From: Aquimarina amphilecti
Lineage (GTDB): Bacteria > Bacteroidota > Bacteroidia > Flavobacteriales > Flavobacteriaceae
Assembly: GCF_900109375.1 (NCBI RefSeq)
Contig: NZ_FOAB01000001.1
Coordinates: 806,001 to 870,000 of the forward strand
Reading direction: 5' to 3'
Length of the DNA stretch: 64,000 nucleotides
The position numbers and the translations under genes are program-made. The notes below the pieces were generated by a model. That model worked only from the letters and a program-made list of their open reading frames with translations, had not been told where the DNA came from and made no database searches. Shown here piece by piece: positions 46,079 through 56,215 of this stretch (position 1 is its first letter; each line of letters begins with the position of its first letter).

Positions 46079-47362
46079 TTACAATCTTCCGTGTACTTCA
46101 TCTTCTTTTAATATACCTTTAACATCATACAAGACACCGTTTGGTTTTAGTAATGATTTTAAATCTATATCTAAATATTCTTTATGTGCAACAGTTAACA
46201 CAACAGCATCAAATTTAGAATCCGGCAACTTGGTTATAATTTCCAGACCGTATTCATGAGCTACTTCCGAAGGACTTGCCCATGGATCATAAATATCGAT
46301 GTCAGTACCAAAATCTTTAAGGTTTTGTATCACATCGACTGCTCTAGTATTTCTTACATCTGGGCAATTTTCTTTAAAAGTAATTCCTAATACTAATATG
46401 TTAGCACCTTTGATTTTAATATCATGATTAACCATTAATTTAATAACCTCGGAAGCGACATATTGTCCCATACTATCATTTAGTCTTCTACCGGCTAGTA
46501 TAATCTCTGGATGATATCCAAACTCTTGCGCTCTTTGAGCTAAATAATAAGGATCGACTCCAATACAATGTCCACCTACTAAACCAGGTTTAAAAGGCAA
46601 GAAATTCCATTTTGTACCTGCTGCTTTCAAAACTTCATTAGTATCGATATCCATCAGGTTAAAAATCTTCGCCAGCTCATTAACAAACGCTATATTAATG
46701 TCACGCTGAGAGTTCTCTATTACCTTAGCTGCTTCTGCTACCTTTATAGTTGGAGCCAAATGAGTTCCTGCCGTAATCACAGAAGCATAAAGAGCATCTA
46801 CCTTTTCACCTATCTCTGGTGTAGAACCTGCAGTAACTTTCAATATTTTTTCTACAGTATGTAATTTATCTCCAGGATTGATACGCTCTGGAGAATATCC
46901 TGCATAAAAATCTTTATTAAACTTTAGTCCACTTATTTTCTCTAAAACTGGAATACATTCTTCTTCTGTAACACCTGGATATACTGTAGATTCATATATC
47001 ACAATATCTCCTTTTTTCAATACCTTCCCAACAGTTTCACTTGATTTATATAAAGGCGTAAGATCTGGTCTATTATTTTTATCAACTGGAGTAGGAACTG
47101 TTACGATATAATAATTACAATCTTTAATATCCTCCAGGTCATCAGAACAATATAATCCCTGATCCATCATAGAATCTTTTTTTAACACCGACTGTAATAC
47201 ATTATCTTCAACTTCTAGCGTAGTATCTTTTCCTGATCTTAATTCATTAATCCTGTTTTGATTTATATCAAAACCAATAACAGGAAATTTAGTTGCAAAT
47301 AATCTGGCTAAAGGAAGTCCTACATATCCTAAACCGATAATTCCTATTTTTATATTTTGCAT
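46079..47362 (-). CDS. UDP-N-acetylhexosamine 6-dehydrogenase (TviB/VipA-like)
   Basis: 427 residues. NAD-binding GIIGLGYVGLPLARLFA at the N-terminus, VTVPTPVD (about 87-94), AAKVIENSQRDINIAF (about 211) and the catalytic cysteine in GLVGGHCIGVDPYYLA (Cys about 266). The family oxidises C6 of UDP-GlcNAc or UDP-GalNAc to the uronic acid with two NAD+. The neighbouring TviC-like epimerase makes UDP-GalNAcA the likely end product, an acidic sugar that gives a charged polymer. The gap to the epimerase gene is 41 bp. Confidence 0.93.
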   Translation of the reverse strand: MQNIKIGIIGLGYVGLPLARLFATKFPVIGFDINQNRINELRSGKDTTLEVEDNVLQSVLKKDSMMDQGLYCSDDLEDIKDCNYYIVTVPTPVDKNNRPDLTPLYKSSETVGKVLKKGDIVIYESTVYPGVTEEECIPVLEKISGLKFNKDFYAGYSPERINPGDKLHTVEKILKVTAGSTPEIGEKVDALYASVITAGTHLAPTIKVAEAAKVIENSQRDINIAFVNELAKIFNLMDIDTNEVLKAAGTKWNFLPFKPGLVGGHCIGVDPYYLAQRAQEFGYHPEIILAGRRLNDSMGQYVASEVIKLMVNHDIKIKGANILVLGITFKENCPDVRNTRAVDVIQNLKDFGTDIDIYDPWASPSEVAHEYGLEIITKLPDSKFDAVVLTVAHKEYLDIDLKSLLKPNGVLYDVKGILKEDEVHGRL

Positions 47363-47403
47363 TTTTTTACATATTTTAATTTATATACTGATAACCTATA
47401 AAA

Positions 47404-48402
47404 TTACTTTAGATTATCCCAATACCATTTTACTGCCTCTTTCAATCCCGATTTTATATCAAATTTTGGATCATAGTCAAGTAGTGTTTTCGCCTTATCT
47501 ACAGAAGCTAAAGAATGCGGCACATCTCCTTTACGTTCTGGCCCTTTTTTAACTTCTACATCACTTATTTTTGAATCAAAATCAGAAAGATATTCTTTTA
47601 ATAATGTAACCAATTCATTTAGAGTAGTTCTTTCTCCGAAAGCAGTATTATATACGTTATTTAAAGCTTTTTCATTATCAGAAACGATAGCTCTCAGATT
47701 CATTTGAATTACATTATCTATATAGGTGAAATCTCTAGAGAAAGATCCATCACCATTTATTACTGGTGATTCATATTTCATAAATTGCATTACGAACTTT
47801 GGAATCACAGCAGCATATGCTCCATTAGGGTCTTGTTTTCTACCAAAAACATTAAAATATCGTAATCCCACAGTATCTAAATCATATGTCCTTTTAAAAT
47901 TATCAGCATATAATTCATTTACATACTTTGTGATTGCATAAGGAGATAATGGTTTTCCTATTTTATCCTCTACTTTGGGTAATGCTTCCGAATCCCCATA
48001 AGTAGAAGAACTTGCTGCATAAATAAATCGCTTAACCCCTGCATCTCTTGCTGCAACTAACATATTAAGAAAGCCTCCAACATTAACATCATTACTAGTA
48101 ATTGGATCATTAATGGATCTAGGTACAGACCCTAAAGCGGCTTGATGCAATATATAATCTACTCCATCACAAGCTTTATGACAATCATCTAGATTTCTTA
48201 TATCACCTTCTATAAATGTAAAATTTGGATGTTCGTTTAATGCGGTTAGATTTTTCTTATGCCCAGTTGCAAAATTATCTAAACCGATAACTGTACTGTT
48301 TTTTTCTAATAGTGCTTCGCATAGATTTGACCCTATGAAACCTGCCGCTCCTGTAACTAAAACAGTAGAAGAACTAAGTAGTTCTAATTGGTTAGTTTTC
48401 AT
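47404..48402 (-). CDS. UDP-N-acetylhexosamine 4-epimerase (TviC/WbpP-like SDR)
   Basis: 332 residues, extended [21 protein letters not shown] (about 15-32) binds NAD+. Active site is SSSTYGDS (about 131-138) and [13 protein letters not shown] with Tyr about 155 and Lys about 159. The [10 protein letters not shown] segment (about 91-100) is typical of the WbpP/TviC group that prefers N-acetylated substrates. It interconverts UDP-GlcNAc(A) and UDP-GalNAc(A). It is the first gene of the long minus-strand operon, which runs to 31380 (15 genes), after a promoter near 48596. Confidence 0.92.
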   Translation of the reverse strand: MKTNQLELLSSSTVLVTGAAGFIGSNLCEALLEKNSTVIGLDNFATGHKKNLTALNEHPNFTFIEGDIRNLDDCHKACDGVDYILHQAALGSVPRSINDPITSNDVNVGGFLNMLVAARDAGVKRFIYAASSSTYGDSEALPKVEDKIGKPLSPYAITKYVNELYADNFKRTYDLDTVGLRYFNVFGRKQDPNGAYAAVIPKFVMQFMKYESPVINGDGSFSRDFTYIDNVIQMNLRAIVSDNEKALNNVYNTAFGERTTLNELVTLLKEYLSDFDSKISDVEVKKGPERKGDVPHSLASVDKAKTLLDYDPKFDIKSGLKEAVKWYWDNLK

Positions 48403-48595
48403 GTATTTTTATTTACCCCTTGATTTTTAATCCCCTACGCTATGTTTTCCACATAGACTGCGCGAAATTAATATTTAACAATAGAACACACAACTTATAC
48501 TCGAGGGGATTTTAACCCTTAATATACTCTATAATGTTCCGTCATCCCATAAAAAAATCGATTCATCGACTAAAAATTCATAAAACACTGTAAAT
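48403..48595 (-). promoter_or_regulatory. Long structured leader of the right-hand polysaccharide operon
   Basis: If transcription starts near 48589, the leader is about 187 nt. It can form a hairpin CTATGT/ACATAG (48440-48445 with 48451-48456) and contains AGGG/CCCT arms at 48505-48520 (plus strand GAGGGGATTTTAACCCTT). The latter resembles the ACAAGGGGTTTTACC motif at 14679-14693 read on the other strand. A leader with structure before a polysaccharide operon could serve antitermination of the UpxY/RfaH kind, but no such regulator gene is in the window. Confidence 0.4.
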
Positions 48596-48631
48596 CAAAT
48601 ATATAAATTCTTGCTCATTTTTATTAACAAA
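48596..48631 (-). promoter_or_regulatory. Candidate promoter of the right-hand polysaccharide operon
   Basis: The minus strand has TATATTTG at 48603-48596 (exact TAnnTTTG) and TTTTG upstream (48631-48628 as TTTG), 24 bp away. The spacing is slightly longer than the usual range for this promoter type. The -33 element lies in the T-run of the E1 terminator. Confidence 0.55.
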
Positions 48632-48654
48632 AACGTTTTCGAAACCTAAAAACG
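48628..48654 (-). terminator. Terminator of the E1 dehydrogenase gene
   Basis: On the minus strand CGTTTT (48654-48649) pairs with AAAACG (48639-48634), followed by TTTTTG. It begins 5 nt after the E1 stop codon. The stem is short and AT-rich, so efficiency may be modest. Confidence 0.5.
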
Positions 48655-48658
48655 GGTA

Positions 48659-50656
48659 TTAATACGTGCAAAGTTTGATCAACTCTTTTTCGAATCTATT
48701 TTTTGCTAAATATTGAGATTCTAAGCCCGGCTCAAAAGGAATTGGCGTTTCTAAACTAGATACTCTTTTTACTGGAGCATCTAAATATTCGAAACAATTT
48801 TCCATAATCATCGCAGAAATATCTGAAGCTATACCTCCGAACATAGAATCTTCTTGTAAAATTATTGCTCTACCGGTTTTTTTCACTGATTCGAAAATAG
48901 TATCTACATCTAATGGTTGTAAGGTTCTTAGATCTATCAGGTCAGCATTTATTTCGATATTATTTTCTAACACCTCTAACGCCCAGTGCACACCAGCTCC
49001 ATAGCTGACAATAGTTATTTGATTACCTTCTTTTATTTTAGAAGCCTTCCCGAACGGAATAGTATAATACCCTTCCGGAACCTCTTGTCTAATACTTCTA
49101 TACAAAGCTTTATGCTCGAAAAACAGAACTGGATTAGGATCTTCTAATGAAGTTAAAAGTAGTCCTTTTGCATCCAAAGGAAATGCAGGATAAACAACTT
49201 TCAAACCTGGAGTTTTTGTAAACCAAGCTTCGTTTGTTTGACTATGAAACGGTCCTGCTCCCACTCCACCTCCACAAGGCATTCTCACTAACACATCTAC
49301 AGATTGACTCCAACGATAATTGGATTTGGCTAGTAAATTTACAATCGGATTAAATCCGGAAGAAACAAAATCTGCAAATTGCATCTCGACTACGGCTTTA
49401 GTATTATTAATCGATAATCCATAAGCTGTAGAAATAATACCAGATTCACAAATCGGTGTATTACGTACTCTATCTTTACCAAATTCTTCCACAAAACCTT
49501 CGGTAATTTTAAAAACACCTCCATAATCCGCTATATCTTGTCCCATAATAACAAGATCCTTATATTTCCGCATCCCTTCTTTTAAACCATCAGAAATAGC
49601 ATCGATTAATCTAATTTCCTTGGTTAATGAAGTAGCTTTTATTTCTTTAAAATCAAATGCTTTATAAACATCTCCCAGTTCCTTATTGACATCAACTTTA
49701 ACAACCTCTTCGGTATTAGTTCGCAGCCAATGTGACTCTATTTCTTTCTTTAAAACAAATTTTTCTTTATCATCCTCCTCCTCCTTAAGTATTTTATTTT
49801 CTGTCAAATATTCCCTGTAATTATCTATTGGATCTTTTAAAATCCAATGATTCATCAATTCTTCGGGAACATATTTAGTGCCACTAGCCTCTTCATGACC
49901 ACGCATTCTAAAAGTTTTAAATTCTAATAGAACAGGCCTAGGATTCTTACGAATACTTTTTGCAATGGTGTTTACTTTATCATAAACCTCCAAAATATTA
50001 TTACCATCTATTATGCACGATTCTAAGCCATATCCAAGTCCACGATCTGCTAGGTTTTTACAGTTATATTGCTCACTAGTTGGAGTAGATAATCCATATC
50101 CGTTATTTTCAATACAAAAAATCACAGGTAAACTCCACACAGAGGCTATATTTAAAGCTTCATGAAAATCTCCTTCACTGGTACCTCCTTCTCCTGTAAA
50201 TACAGCAGTAGCTTTATTATTGTTTTTTAAAAGATTACCCAGGGCAATACCACAAGCAACTCCTAACTGAGGGCCAAGATGTGAAATCATCCCAACGATA
50301 TTATATTCTTGTGTACCAAAGTGAAATGATCTATCTCGACCATTGGTAAAACCATTAGCTTTTCCTTGCCATTGACTAAAAAGTTTATACAAAGGAATAT
50401 CTCTACTAGTAAAAACTCCTAAATTACGGTGCATAGGTAAGACATATTCATTTTGATCAAGAGCAGCAGTAACACCAACAGAAATTGCTTCTTGACCAAT
50501 ACCACTAAACCATTTAGAGATTTTTCCTTGTCTTAACAGAATGAGCATTTTTTCCTCAATCAACCTAGGTTTCAACATTTTGAAATACAAAGAAATTAAT
50601 AGTTCGTCACTATATTCTTTCTTATCATAATTAAATAATAATTTCTCTTCTGCCAT
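48659..50656 (-). CDS. Fused E1 alpha/beta 2-oxoacid dehydrogenase
   Basis: 665 residues joining the alpha and beta subunits. The alpha half (1-320) has the thiamine diphosphate motif GEGGTSEGDFHEALNIASVW (about 155-174) closing at ENNGYGLSTP, and RMRGHEEASG. The beta half (about 340-665) has IMGQDIADYGGVFKITEG and EMQFADF. This fusion is the usual E1 of branched-chain 2-oxoacid dehydrogenase in Flavobacteria and decarboxylates 2-oxoisovalerate-type acids before transfer to E2 lipoamide. E2 and E3 are not in the window. It is monocistronic and lies back-to-back with the 2OG oxygenase. Confidence 0.92.
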   Translation of the reverse strand: MAEEKLLFNYDKKEYSDELLISLYFKMLKPRLIEEKMLILLRQGKISKWFSGIGQEAISVGVTAALDQNEYVLPMHRNLGVFTSRDIPLYKLFSQWQGKANGFTNGRDRSFHFGTQEYNIVGMISHLGPQLGVACGIALGNLLKNNNKATAVFTGEGGTSEGDFHEALNIASVWSLPVIFCIENNGYGLSTPTSEQYNCKNLADRGLGYGLESCIIDGNNILEVYDKVNTIAKSIRKNPRPVLLEFKTFRMRGHEEASGTKYVPEELMNHWILKDPIDNYREYLTENKILKEEEDDKEKFVLKKEIESHWLRTNTEEVVKVDVNKELGDVYKAFDFKEIKATSLTKEIRLIDAISDGLKEGMRKYKDLVIMGQDIADYGGVFKITEGFVEEFGKDRVRNTPICESGIISTAYGLSINNTKAVVEMQFADFVSSGFNPIVNLLAKSNYRWSQSVDVLVRMPCGGGVGAGPFHSQTNEAWFTKTPGLKVVYPAFPLDAKGLLLTSLEDPNPVLFFEHKALYRSIRQEVPEGYYTIPFGKASKIKEGNQITIVSYGAGVHWALEVLENNIEINADLIDLRTLQPLDVDTIFESVKKTGRAIILQEDSMFGGIASDISAMIMENCFEYLDAPVKRVSSLETPIPFEPGLESQYLAKNRFEKELIKLCTY

Positions 50657-50947
50657 ACTGCTAAAAAATCAGTTAATTCAAATAAGTTAATGGTTTCCCA
50701 AAGCAAAAACCATTAGTAAATGTAATTATTTTTATCTCAGAAAAACAACCAATATCACAATACTATTAAGCACTTGTTAATTTATCACAAACAATTCTAA
50801 GAATTAATTAAATTTACTATGTTTTAATAGTTATTTGTTAAAATATAATTATTTTGACAGTTATGGGTACTATTTAAAAAAAAGACCTAATTCATAATGT
50901 CTTTTTAATGAAATACATCTATTTTAGTTAAAGAAAACAATACCACC

Positions 50948-51898
50948 ATGAATAATATACCAAGTGTAGATCTTGCAGATTTTTTATCTGATGATCCATC
51001 ACGTAAACAAAAGTTTGTTGATGAAATAGGAAAAGCCTATGAAGAAATAGGTTTTGTAGCTTTAAAAAATCATTTTTTAAGCGATAATTTAGTAGAACAA
51101 TTATATAAAGAGGTAAAAGAGTTTTTTGCTTTACCGGTAGAAAAAAAGCAAAACTACGAGATTGAAGGATTAGGAGGGCAAAGAGGTTACATATCATTCG
51201 GAAAAGAACACGCGAAAGGTAAAAAAGAAGGAGACCTAAAAGAGTTTTGGCATTTTGGTCAAGAACCTTCAGAAGATGCTAATTTAATAGAGGAATACCC
51301 TCCCAATGTTATTGTAGAAGAATTAAAAGATTTCAATAATACTGGTATGGAAGCGTACAGAATGCTTGAAAAAACTGGGATTCATGTTCTAAGAGCTTTA
51401 GCTATATATATTGGCTTAGATGAACATTATTTTGATCATTGGGCAAGTAATGGAAATAGTATTTTACGTCCTATACATTATCCGCCAATAAAAGAAGAAC
51501 CAAAAGGTGCTGTACGAGCTGGTGCGCATGGAGATATCAACTTGATCACACTACTGATGGGAGCTTCTACAGGAGGCCTACAAGTACAACGTAAAGATGG
51601 AGAATGGATTGATGCAATACCACAAGAGGATGAACTGGTTATCAATGTAGGAGATATGCTAGAACGTCACACCAATAATAAATTACGATCCACTATTCAT
51701 CGAGTGATTAATCCACCAAAAGAACAGTGGGGCAAACCTAGATATTCTATACCTTTCTTTATGCATCCAAGGAGTGACATGAAATTAAATTGTTTAGATG
51801 AATGTATTACTGAAGATAATCCAAAACAATATGATGATATTACAGCTGGAGATTTTCTTCATCAACGTCTAGTAGAAATTGGTTTGATTAAGAAATAA
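50948..51898 (+). CDS. 2-oxoglutarate/Fe(II)-dependent dioxygenase (isopenicillin N synthase family)
   Basis: 316 residues. N-terminal DIOX_N domain (IPSVDLADFL), then the 2OG-FeII_Oxy domain. Iron ligands are His194 and Asp196 in GAHGDINLITLL and His251 in STIHRVINP. The 2-oxoglutarate anchor is RYSIPFF (Arg about 265, Ser about 267). The family hydroxylates or cyclises small molecules; the substrate is not predictable. It leads a plus-strand run with SUI1 and DUF1835 genes. The start is the ATG at 50948. Confidence 0.92.
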   Translation: MNNIPSVDLADFLSDDPSRKQKFVDEIGKAYEEIGFVALKNHFLSDNLVEQLYKEVKEFFALPVEKKQNYEIEGLGGQRGYISFGKEHAKGKKEGDLKEFWHFGQEPSEDANLIEEYPPNVIVEELKDFNNTGMEAYRMLEKTGIHVLRALAIYIGLDEHYFDHWASNGNSILRPIHYPPIKEEPKGAVRAGAHGDINLITLLMGASTGGLQVQRKDGEWIDAIPQEDELVINVGDMLERHTNNKLRSTIHRVINPPKEQWGKPRYSIPFFMHPRSDMKLNCLDECITEDNPKQYDDITAGDFLHQRLVEIGLIKK

Positions 51899-51907
51899 TT
51901 ATTACAA

Positions 51908-52237
51908 ATGGATTTAAAAGATCAATTAAAAAATTTATTCCCCGATCACGAACATACTGAAGAGGAGAAAGATCTAACAAATGAAAATGACATATGGATG
52001 CAAGATGATCCTATCATCTGTAAATATGAAAAAAGAAAAGGAAAACCAATCACGATATTAGAAGGATATACTGGAGCTGATAAAGATTTTAAGAAACTTG
52101 CTAAAGAAATAAAAACCAAATTAAGTGTTGGAGGAAGTTTTAAAGATGACCGAATTATTATTCAGGGTGATTATCGAAATAAAATTATGGAAATTCTTAA
52201 GGAAAAAGGATTTAAAGTAAAAAGAGTTGGTGGATAG
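51908..52237 (+). CDS. SUI1/eIF1-like translation factor (YciH family)
   Basis: 109 residues. The C-terminal SUI1 domain is clear: KYEKRKGKPITILEGYTG, then KLAKEIKTKLSVGGSFKDDRIIIQGDYRNKIMEILKEKGF. An acidic N-terminal 40 residues precede it. Bacterial members resemble eukaryotic eIF1 and bind the small ribosomal subunit near the P site; their physiological role is not settled. It starts 9 bp after the oxygenase gene, so the two are probably co-transcribed. Confidence 0.95.
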   Translation: MDLKDQLKNLFPDHEHTEEEKDLTNENDIWMQDDPIICKYEKRKGKPITILEGYTGADKDFKKLAKEIKTKLSVGGSFKDDRIIIQGDYRNKIMEILKEKGFKVKRVGG

Positions 52238-52270
52238 AATTAGTAAATAACATATTGAAAACATAAATAA

Positions 52271-53209
52271 TTGGGGGCTAAAACATTACATATTTCTAAC
52301 GGCGATAGTTTGACTGATCGCTTAAAAGAATTACATCTTGTAAATGGAGAAATCATAACTTGGCGTGAAATGCTTTGTGAAGGTCCAACAAGTGTAAAAA
52401 TTGAAACCGAAAAAGCAATAGCAAAACGAAAGGAATTTCTTAATAAATATTATAGAATCCCTCCAGCTGACTATCAAAAAAAGTTTGTCTCCCAACTTGA
52501 AAAATTAAGCAGTCCTGTAAAGTATGATGAAATTATACTTTGGTTTGAATATGATTTATTTTGTCATATAAATATGATTGCTGTAATCAGTTTATTACTT
52601 AGAAAAAAAATCAAAGACACGCCAGTTTATCTAATATGTAGTGGTAGAGTAGAAAATTCTAAAAAACACCTAGGACTTTGTGAATTATCCGATGTGCAGC
52701 TAAAACAACACTTTGAAAATAAAGTCTTATTAAATATAAACGATTTAGAACTTGCTTCTCATATATGGACTTTGTATTGTGAATCAAATCCTCAAAAAAT
52801 TGCTGGTCAAATTAAGAAGCAATCATCATTTGAATATTTATCCATATGCCTCAGAGCTCATCTACAGCGATTTCCTAATATGCTTACTGGACTAAACATA
52901 TTAGAACATAATATTCTAGAAATGGTAGATACCTATCAGATTAAAAACATAAAGCAATTAATGGGATATGCTCTGGAATACCAAGGATTTTATGGGTATG
53001 GTGATATGCAAATGAAACGTGTGCTTGCAAGACTCTTTCAATTTTTTGATCAAACCAAAGATCGTCTTTTATTATCTGAAAGAGGAACCCTCGCATTACA
53101 ACAAAAAAAGAATTTTTACAACACGCAGATGCTAGATTGGCACTATGGAGGAGTCAAAAAATATGACTATTTATACAATAACGAAACACATAATTTACTA
53201 AAATTATAA
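52271..53209 (+). CDS. DUF1835-domain protein
   Basis: 312 residues. TLHISNGDSLTDRLKEL and GEIITWREMLCEGPTS at the N-terminus are the DUF1835 signature, and FGYGDMQMKRVLARLF-like sequence near the end belongs to the linked C-terminal domain. The start is a TTG at 52271, since the signature begins at once and no ATG precedes it. The function of the family is unknown. It is followed one base later by the nucleoside phosphorylase gene, so a nucleotide-related role is possible. Confidence 0.85.
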   Translation: MGAKTLHISNGDSLTDRLKELHLVNGEIITWREMLCEGPTSVKIETEKAIAKRKEFLNKYYRIPPADYQKKFVSQLEKLSSPVKYDEIILWFEYDLFCHINMIAVISLLLRKKIKDTPVYLICSGRVENSKKHLGLCELSDVQLKQHFENKVLLNINDLELASHIWTLYCESNPQKIAGQIKKQSSFEYLSICLRAHLQRFPNMLTGLNILEHNILEMVDTYQIKNIKQLMGYALEYQGFYGYGDMQMKRVLARLFQFFDQTKDRLLLSERGTLALQQKKNFYNTQMLDWHYGGVKKYDYLYNNETHNLLKL

Positions 53210-53210
53210 T

Positions 53211-54089
53211 ATGGCTATAGCCGAATCTGAACTTATTCTCAATAAAGACGGTAGTATTTATCATCTAAATATTAAACCAGAACATCTAGCAGAAACTATA
53301 ATAACTGTTGGTGATCCGGATCGTGTAAATATTGTTACTCAATACTTTGATACAATAGAGTGCAAAATAACTAAGAGGGAATTCCATACACAAACCGGAA
53401 CATATAAAGGAAAAAGAATTACTGTTATATCTACAGGAATTGGCACAGACAACATAGATATTGTTTTTAATGAACTAGATGCATTGGTAAATATTGATCT
53501 AGAAACAAGAAAGCCAAAGACACATCACACGTCTCTTAATATTATTCGTATTGGTACTTCTGGAGCAATTCAACCAGAAATCCCAATCGATAGTTTTATT
53601 GTTTCGGAACTTGCTATTGGTTTTGATAGTTTATTACATTTTTATGACAGTAAAGATATTCAGTTCCCTCAAATATCAGAACCCTTAATGAAACATCTAA
53701 ATTGGAGTGAAAATAAATCAACACCTTATGTAGTTTCTTTCGACAAAAAACTCGGAAGACACTTACAAAGTGATGAAACTAGTAAAGGGTTTACAATTAC
53801 AAATGTTGGTTTTTACGGTCCCCAGGGGAGAGTATTAAGACTGCCACTCTTTGATACCAATTTAAACGAAAAGATAGGAAGTTTTTCTTATGCAGATAAA
53901 AAAATCACAAATTTAGAAATGGAAACTGCCGGTATATACGGAATGGCAAAATTACTTGGTCACCGCGCGGTATCTATGAATGCTATGATTGCTAATCGCG
54001 CAACAGGAAAATTTAGTACTAATCCAGAAGGCGCGGTTACTAAACTTATCAAATATACTTTAGATAAAATTGTTAGTTATTCTGATTAG
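53211..54089 (+). CDS. Nucleoside phosphorylase (uridine phosphorylase-like)
   Basis: 292 residues, PNP_UDP_1 fold. ITVGDPDRVNIVTQYF (about 30-45) binds phosphate, KGKRITVISTGIGTDNIDI is the second conserved block, RIGTSGAIQPEIP the third, and NLEMETAGIYGMAKLLGHRAV (about 243-263) binds ribose. It cleaves a nucleoside with phosphate to base and ribose-1-phosphate in salvage. Substrate could be uridine or purine nucleoside. It is the last gene of the operon. Confidence 0.9.
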   Translation: MAIAESELILNKDGSIYHLNIKPEHLAETIITVGDPDRVNIVTQYFDTIECKITKREFHTQTGTYKGKRITVISTGIGTDNIDIVFNELDALVNIDLETRKPKTHHTSLNIIRIGTSGAIQPEIPIDSFIVSELAIGFDSLLHFYDSKDIQFPQISEPLMKHLNWSENKSTPYVVSFDKKLGRHLQSDETSKGFTITNVGFYGPQGRVLRLPLFDTNLNEKIGSFSYADKKITNLEMETAGIYGMAKLLGHRAVSMNAMIANRATGKFSTNPEGAVTKLIKYTLDKIVSYSD

Positions 54090-54139
54090 ATTTAACTTTT
54101 AGTTAAAACTAAACTATATAGGATAATTTAATTTTAAAT

Positions 54140-56215
54140 ATGGATCTAAACAAATACCCTTTTAAAGACAGAGATGTAAACTGGCTAAGCTTTAACGAAC
54201 GTGTATTACAAGAAGCTGAAGACCAATCCAATCCTCTTTATGAAAGGTTAAAGTTTTTAGCAATCTTTTCGTCTAATCTTGATGAATTTTTTAGGGTAAG
54301 AGTTTCTCGATTACGTCAAATAAAAAAAATAGATAAACAGCTTAGAAAAAAGCTCGCTTTGAAACCAAACAAGCGAGTAAAAGAAATTCTACAACGCGTA
54401 AAACAACAACAAGAACGATTTGGTGAAATTTTCCACAAAGAACTAATTCCTGAACTAGCCAAACATAACACCTATTTAGTTCAAGAAAAAAACTTTGATT
54501 TTAGTCAACTTGCATTTGCAACCGAATATTTTATTTCCAAAATCCTACCTTTAGTTACTGCAGAAATTATAGACTTATCTGAAGCTAAGAACGTATTTTT
54601 AGAAAACAATAAATTATATTTTCTAGTAACATTCGAAGAACAAGATAACTTCGGACTTGTCAACATCCCTTCAGATGAATTAGGGAGGTTTATATGCCTT
54701 CCGTCAGAAAACAATACATCCATTGCTTTTTTAGATGATATAATACACCTTAATATTGATCAAATATTTGATGAACAGAAAGTCAGCGGTTGTTTTGAAA
54801 TCAAATTATCTAGAGACGCTGAATTATACATTGAAGATGAATTTGAAGGTGTCTTAGCTGAAAAAATAAAAGAATCTTTATCGCAGCGTAACGATGGACA
54901 GCCAACTCGTCTTTTATACGATTCTGCAATGCCTAAAGAGGTTAAAAGAAAAGTTCGTAAGTTTTTTGGTTTAGGTAAAATTGACATGATGCCAGGAGGA
55001 AGATATCATAACTTCAGTGATTTTTTTGGTTTTCCAGATCCAACTAATAATCCTATTTTACATTATCAACCTGCAAATGAAATAAAACATAAAGCTTTTA
55101 ATAATAATACAGATTATTTCGATGTGATTTCTCAGAGGGATCAATTAGTACATTTTCCCTATATGTCATTTAACTATGTGCAAAAATTTATAAATCAGGC
55201 CGCTACAGATAAAAACGTAACTGAGATTAAAATCTCATTATACAGAGTAGCTAAACAATCAGAATTAACAACCTCTATACTAAAGGCCTTAGAAAATGGA
55301 AAAAAAGTTACTGTCTTTGTAGAAGCTAAGGCACGTTTTGACGAAGAAAACAATCTAAAATGGGGTAAAATATTTGAAGAAAAAGGGGCTTCGGTCTTCT
55401 ATAGCTACCCTAAAATCAAAGTGCACTCTAAAATATTATTAATCAACAGAAAAGAAGGAAATAACATTGCGTCTTATGCCTACATTGGTACAGGAAATTT
55501 TAATGCGAAAACATCAAAAATTTATTGCGATCATGGATTGTTTACAGCAAATCCAAAAATCACAAAAGACTTAATAGACGTTTTTGAAGTATTATCTGGC
55601 AAAATGATATTACCACGACCAAAACATTTACTTGTATCACCCTTTACTACTAGAAAAACCTTTGAAGAACTTATAAATAATGAAATAAATAATGCTAAAA
55701 ACGGTAAAATAGCCATCATAAAAGCAAAATTAAATAGTTTAGAGGATAAACATATTATTAAAAAATTATACGAAGCAAATAACGCTGGTGTAAAAATAGA
55801 ATTATTAGTTAGAGGTTTTTCTTGTTTGATTCCCGGATTAGATGGAATAAGCGAAAATATTACAATAACTAGTATTATTGATAGATACCTAGAACACGGC
55901 AGAATTTACTATTTCGAAAACAATGGAGAGCCTAGGTTATATATTGGAAGTGCCGATTGGATGACCCGTAATCTAGATAAGCGTATTGAAGTATTAGTAC
56001 CTATGCTAAATAACAATTGTAAGCGAGAATTAATAGAGATATTAAATATCCAATTAAATGATACAATAAAAGCCAGAATACAGGATAACGAAGAAAATAA
56101 TAATTACAAAAAGAAAATGGACGATAAGCCGTCCATACAATCTCAATATCAAATAAGAGAATATCTTAATGAAAGACATTCTCCTAAAAATATGTTATCC
56201 GAACAATATTTTTAA
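54140..56215 (+). CDS. ppk1: Polyphosphate kinase 1
   Basis: 691 residues, normal length for PPK1. The N-terminal and head domains (DVNWLSFNERVLQEAED at 12-28) are followed by two phospholipase-D-like catalytic domains. The autophosphorylated histidine is in IKVHSKILLI (His about 429), and the second catalytic histidine is in RYLEHGRIYYF (His about 586). It reversibly makes polyphosphate from ATP. It has its own transcript start region of about 50 bp. Its 3' end overlaps a small minus-strand ORF by 21 bp. Confidence 0.97.
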   Translation: MDLNKYPFKDRDVNWLSFNERVLQEAEDQSNPLYERLKFLAIFSSNLDEFFRVRVSRLRQIKKIDKQLRKKLALKPNKRVKEILQRVKQQQERFGEIFHKELIPELAKHNTYLVQEKNFDFSQLAFATEYFISKILPLVTAEIIDLSEAKNVFLENNKLYFLVTFEEQDNFGLVNIPSDELGRFICLPSENNTSIAFLDDIIHLNIDQIFDEQKVSGCFEIKLSRDAELYIEDEFEGVLAEKIKESLSQRNDGQPTRLLYDSAMPKEVKRKVRKFFGLGKIDMMPGGRYHNFSDFFGFPDPTNNPILHYQPANEIKHKAFNNNTDYFDVISQRDQLVHFPYMSFNYVQKFINQAATDKNVTEIKISLYRVAKQSELTTSILKALENGKKVTVFVEAKARFDEENNLKWGKIFEEKGASVFYSYPKIKVHSKILLINRKEGNNIASYAYIGTGNFNAKTSKIYCDHGLFTANPKITKDLIDVFEVLSGKMILPRPKHLLVSPFTTRKTFEELINNEINNAKNGKIAIIKAKLNSLEDKHIIKKLYEANNAGVKIELLVRGFSCLIPGLDGISENITITSIIDRYLEHGRIYYFENNGEPRLYIGSADWMTRNLDKRIEVLVPMLNNNCKRELIEILNIQLNDTIKARIQDNEENNNYKKKMDDKPSIQSQYQIREYLNERHSPKNMLSEQYF

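Noticed and set aside
50879-50906. AAAAAGAC/GTCTTTTT hairpin before the 2OG oxygenase gene
   Set aside because: Short, AT-rich stem between two divergent genes, so it is not placed to end either transcript; no other role can be supported.
50928-51197. 89-aa minus-strand frame over the start of the 2OG oxygenase gene
   Set aside because: It overlaps a clear oxygenase gene and has no family features of its own.
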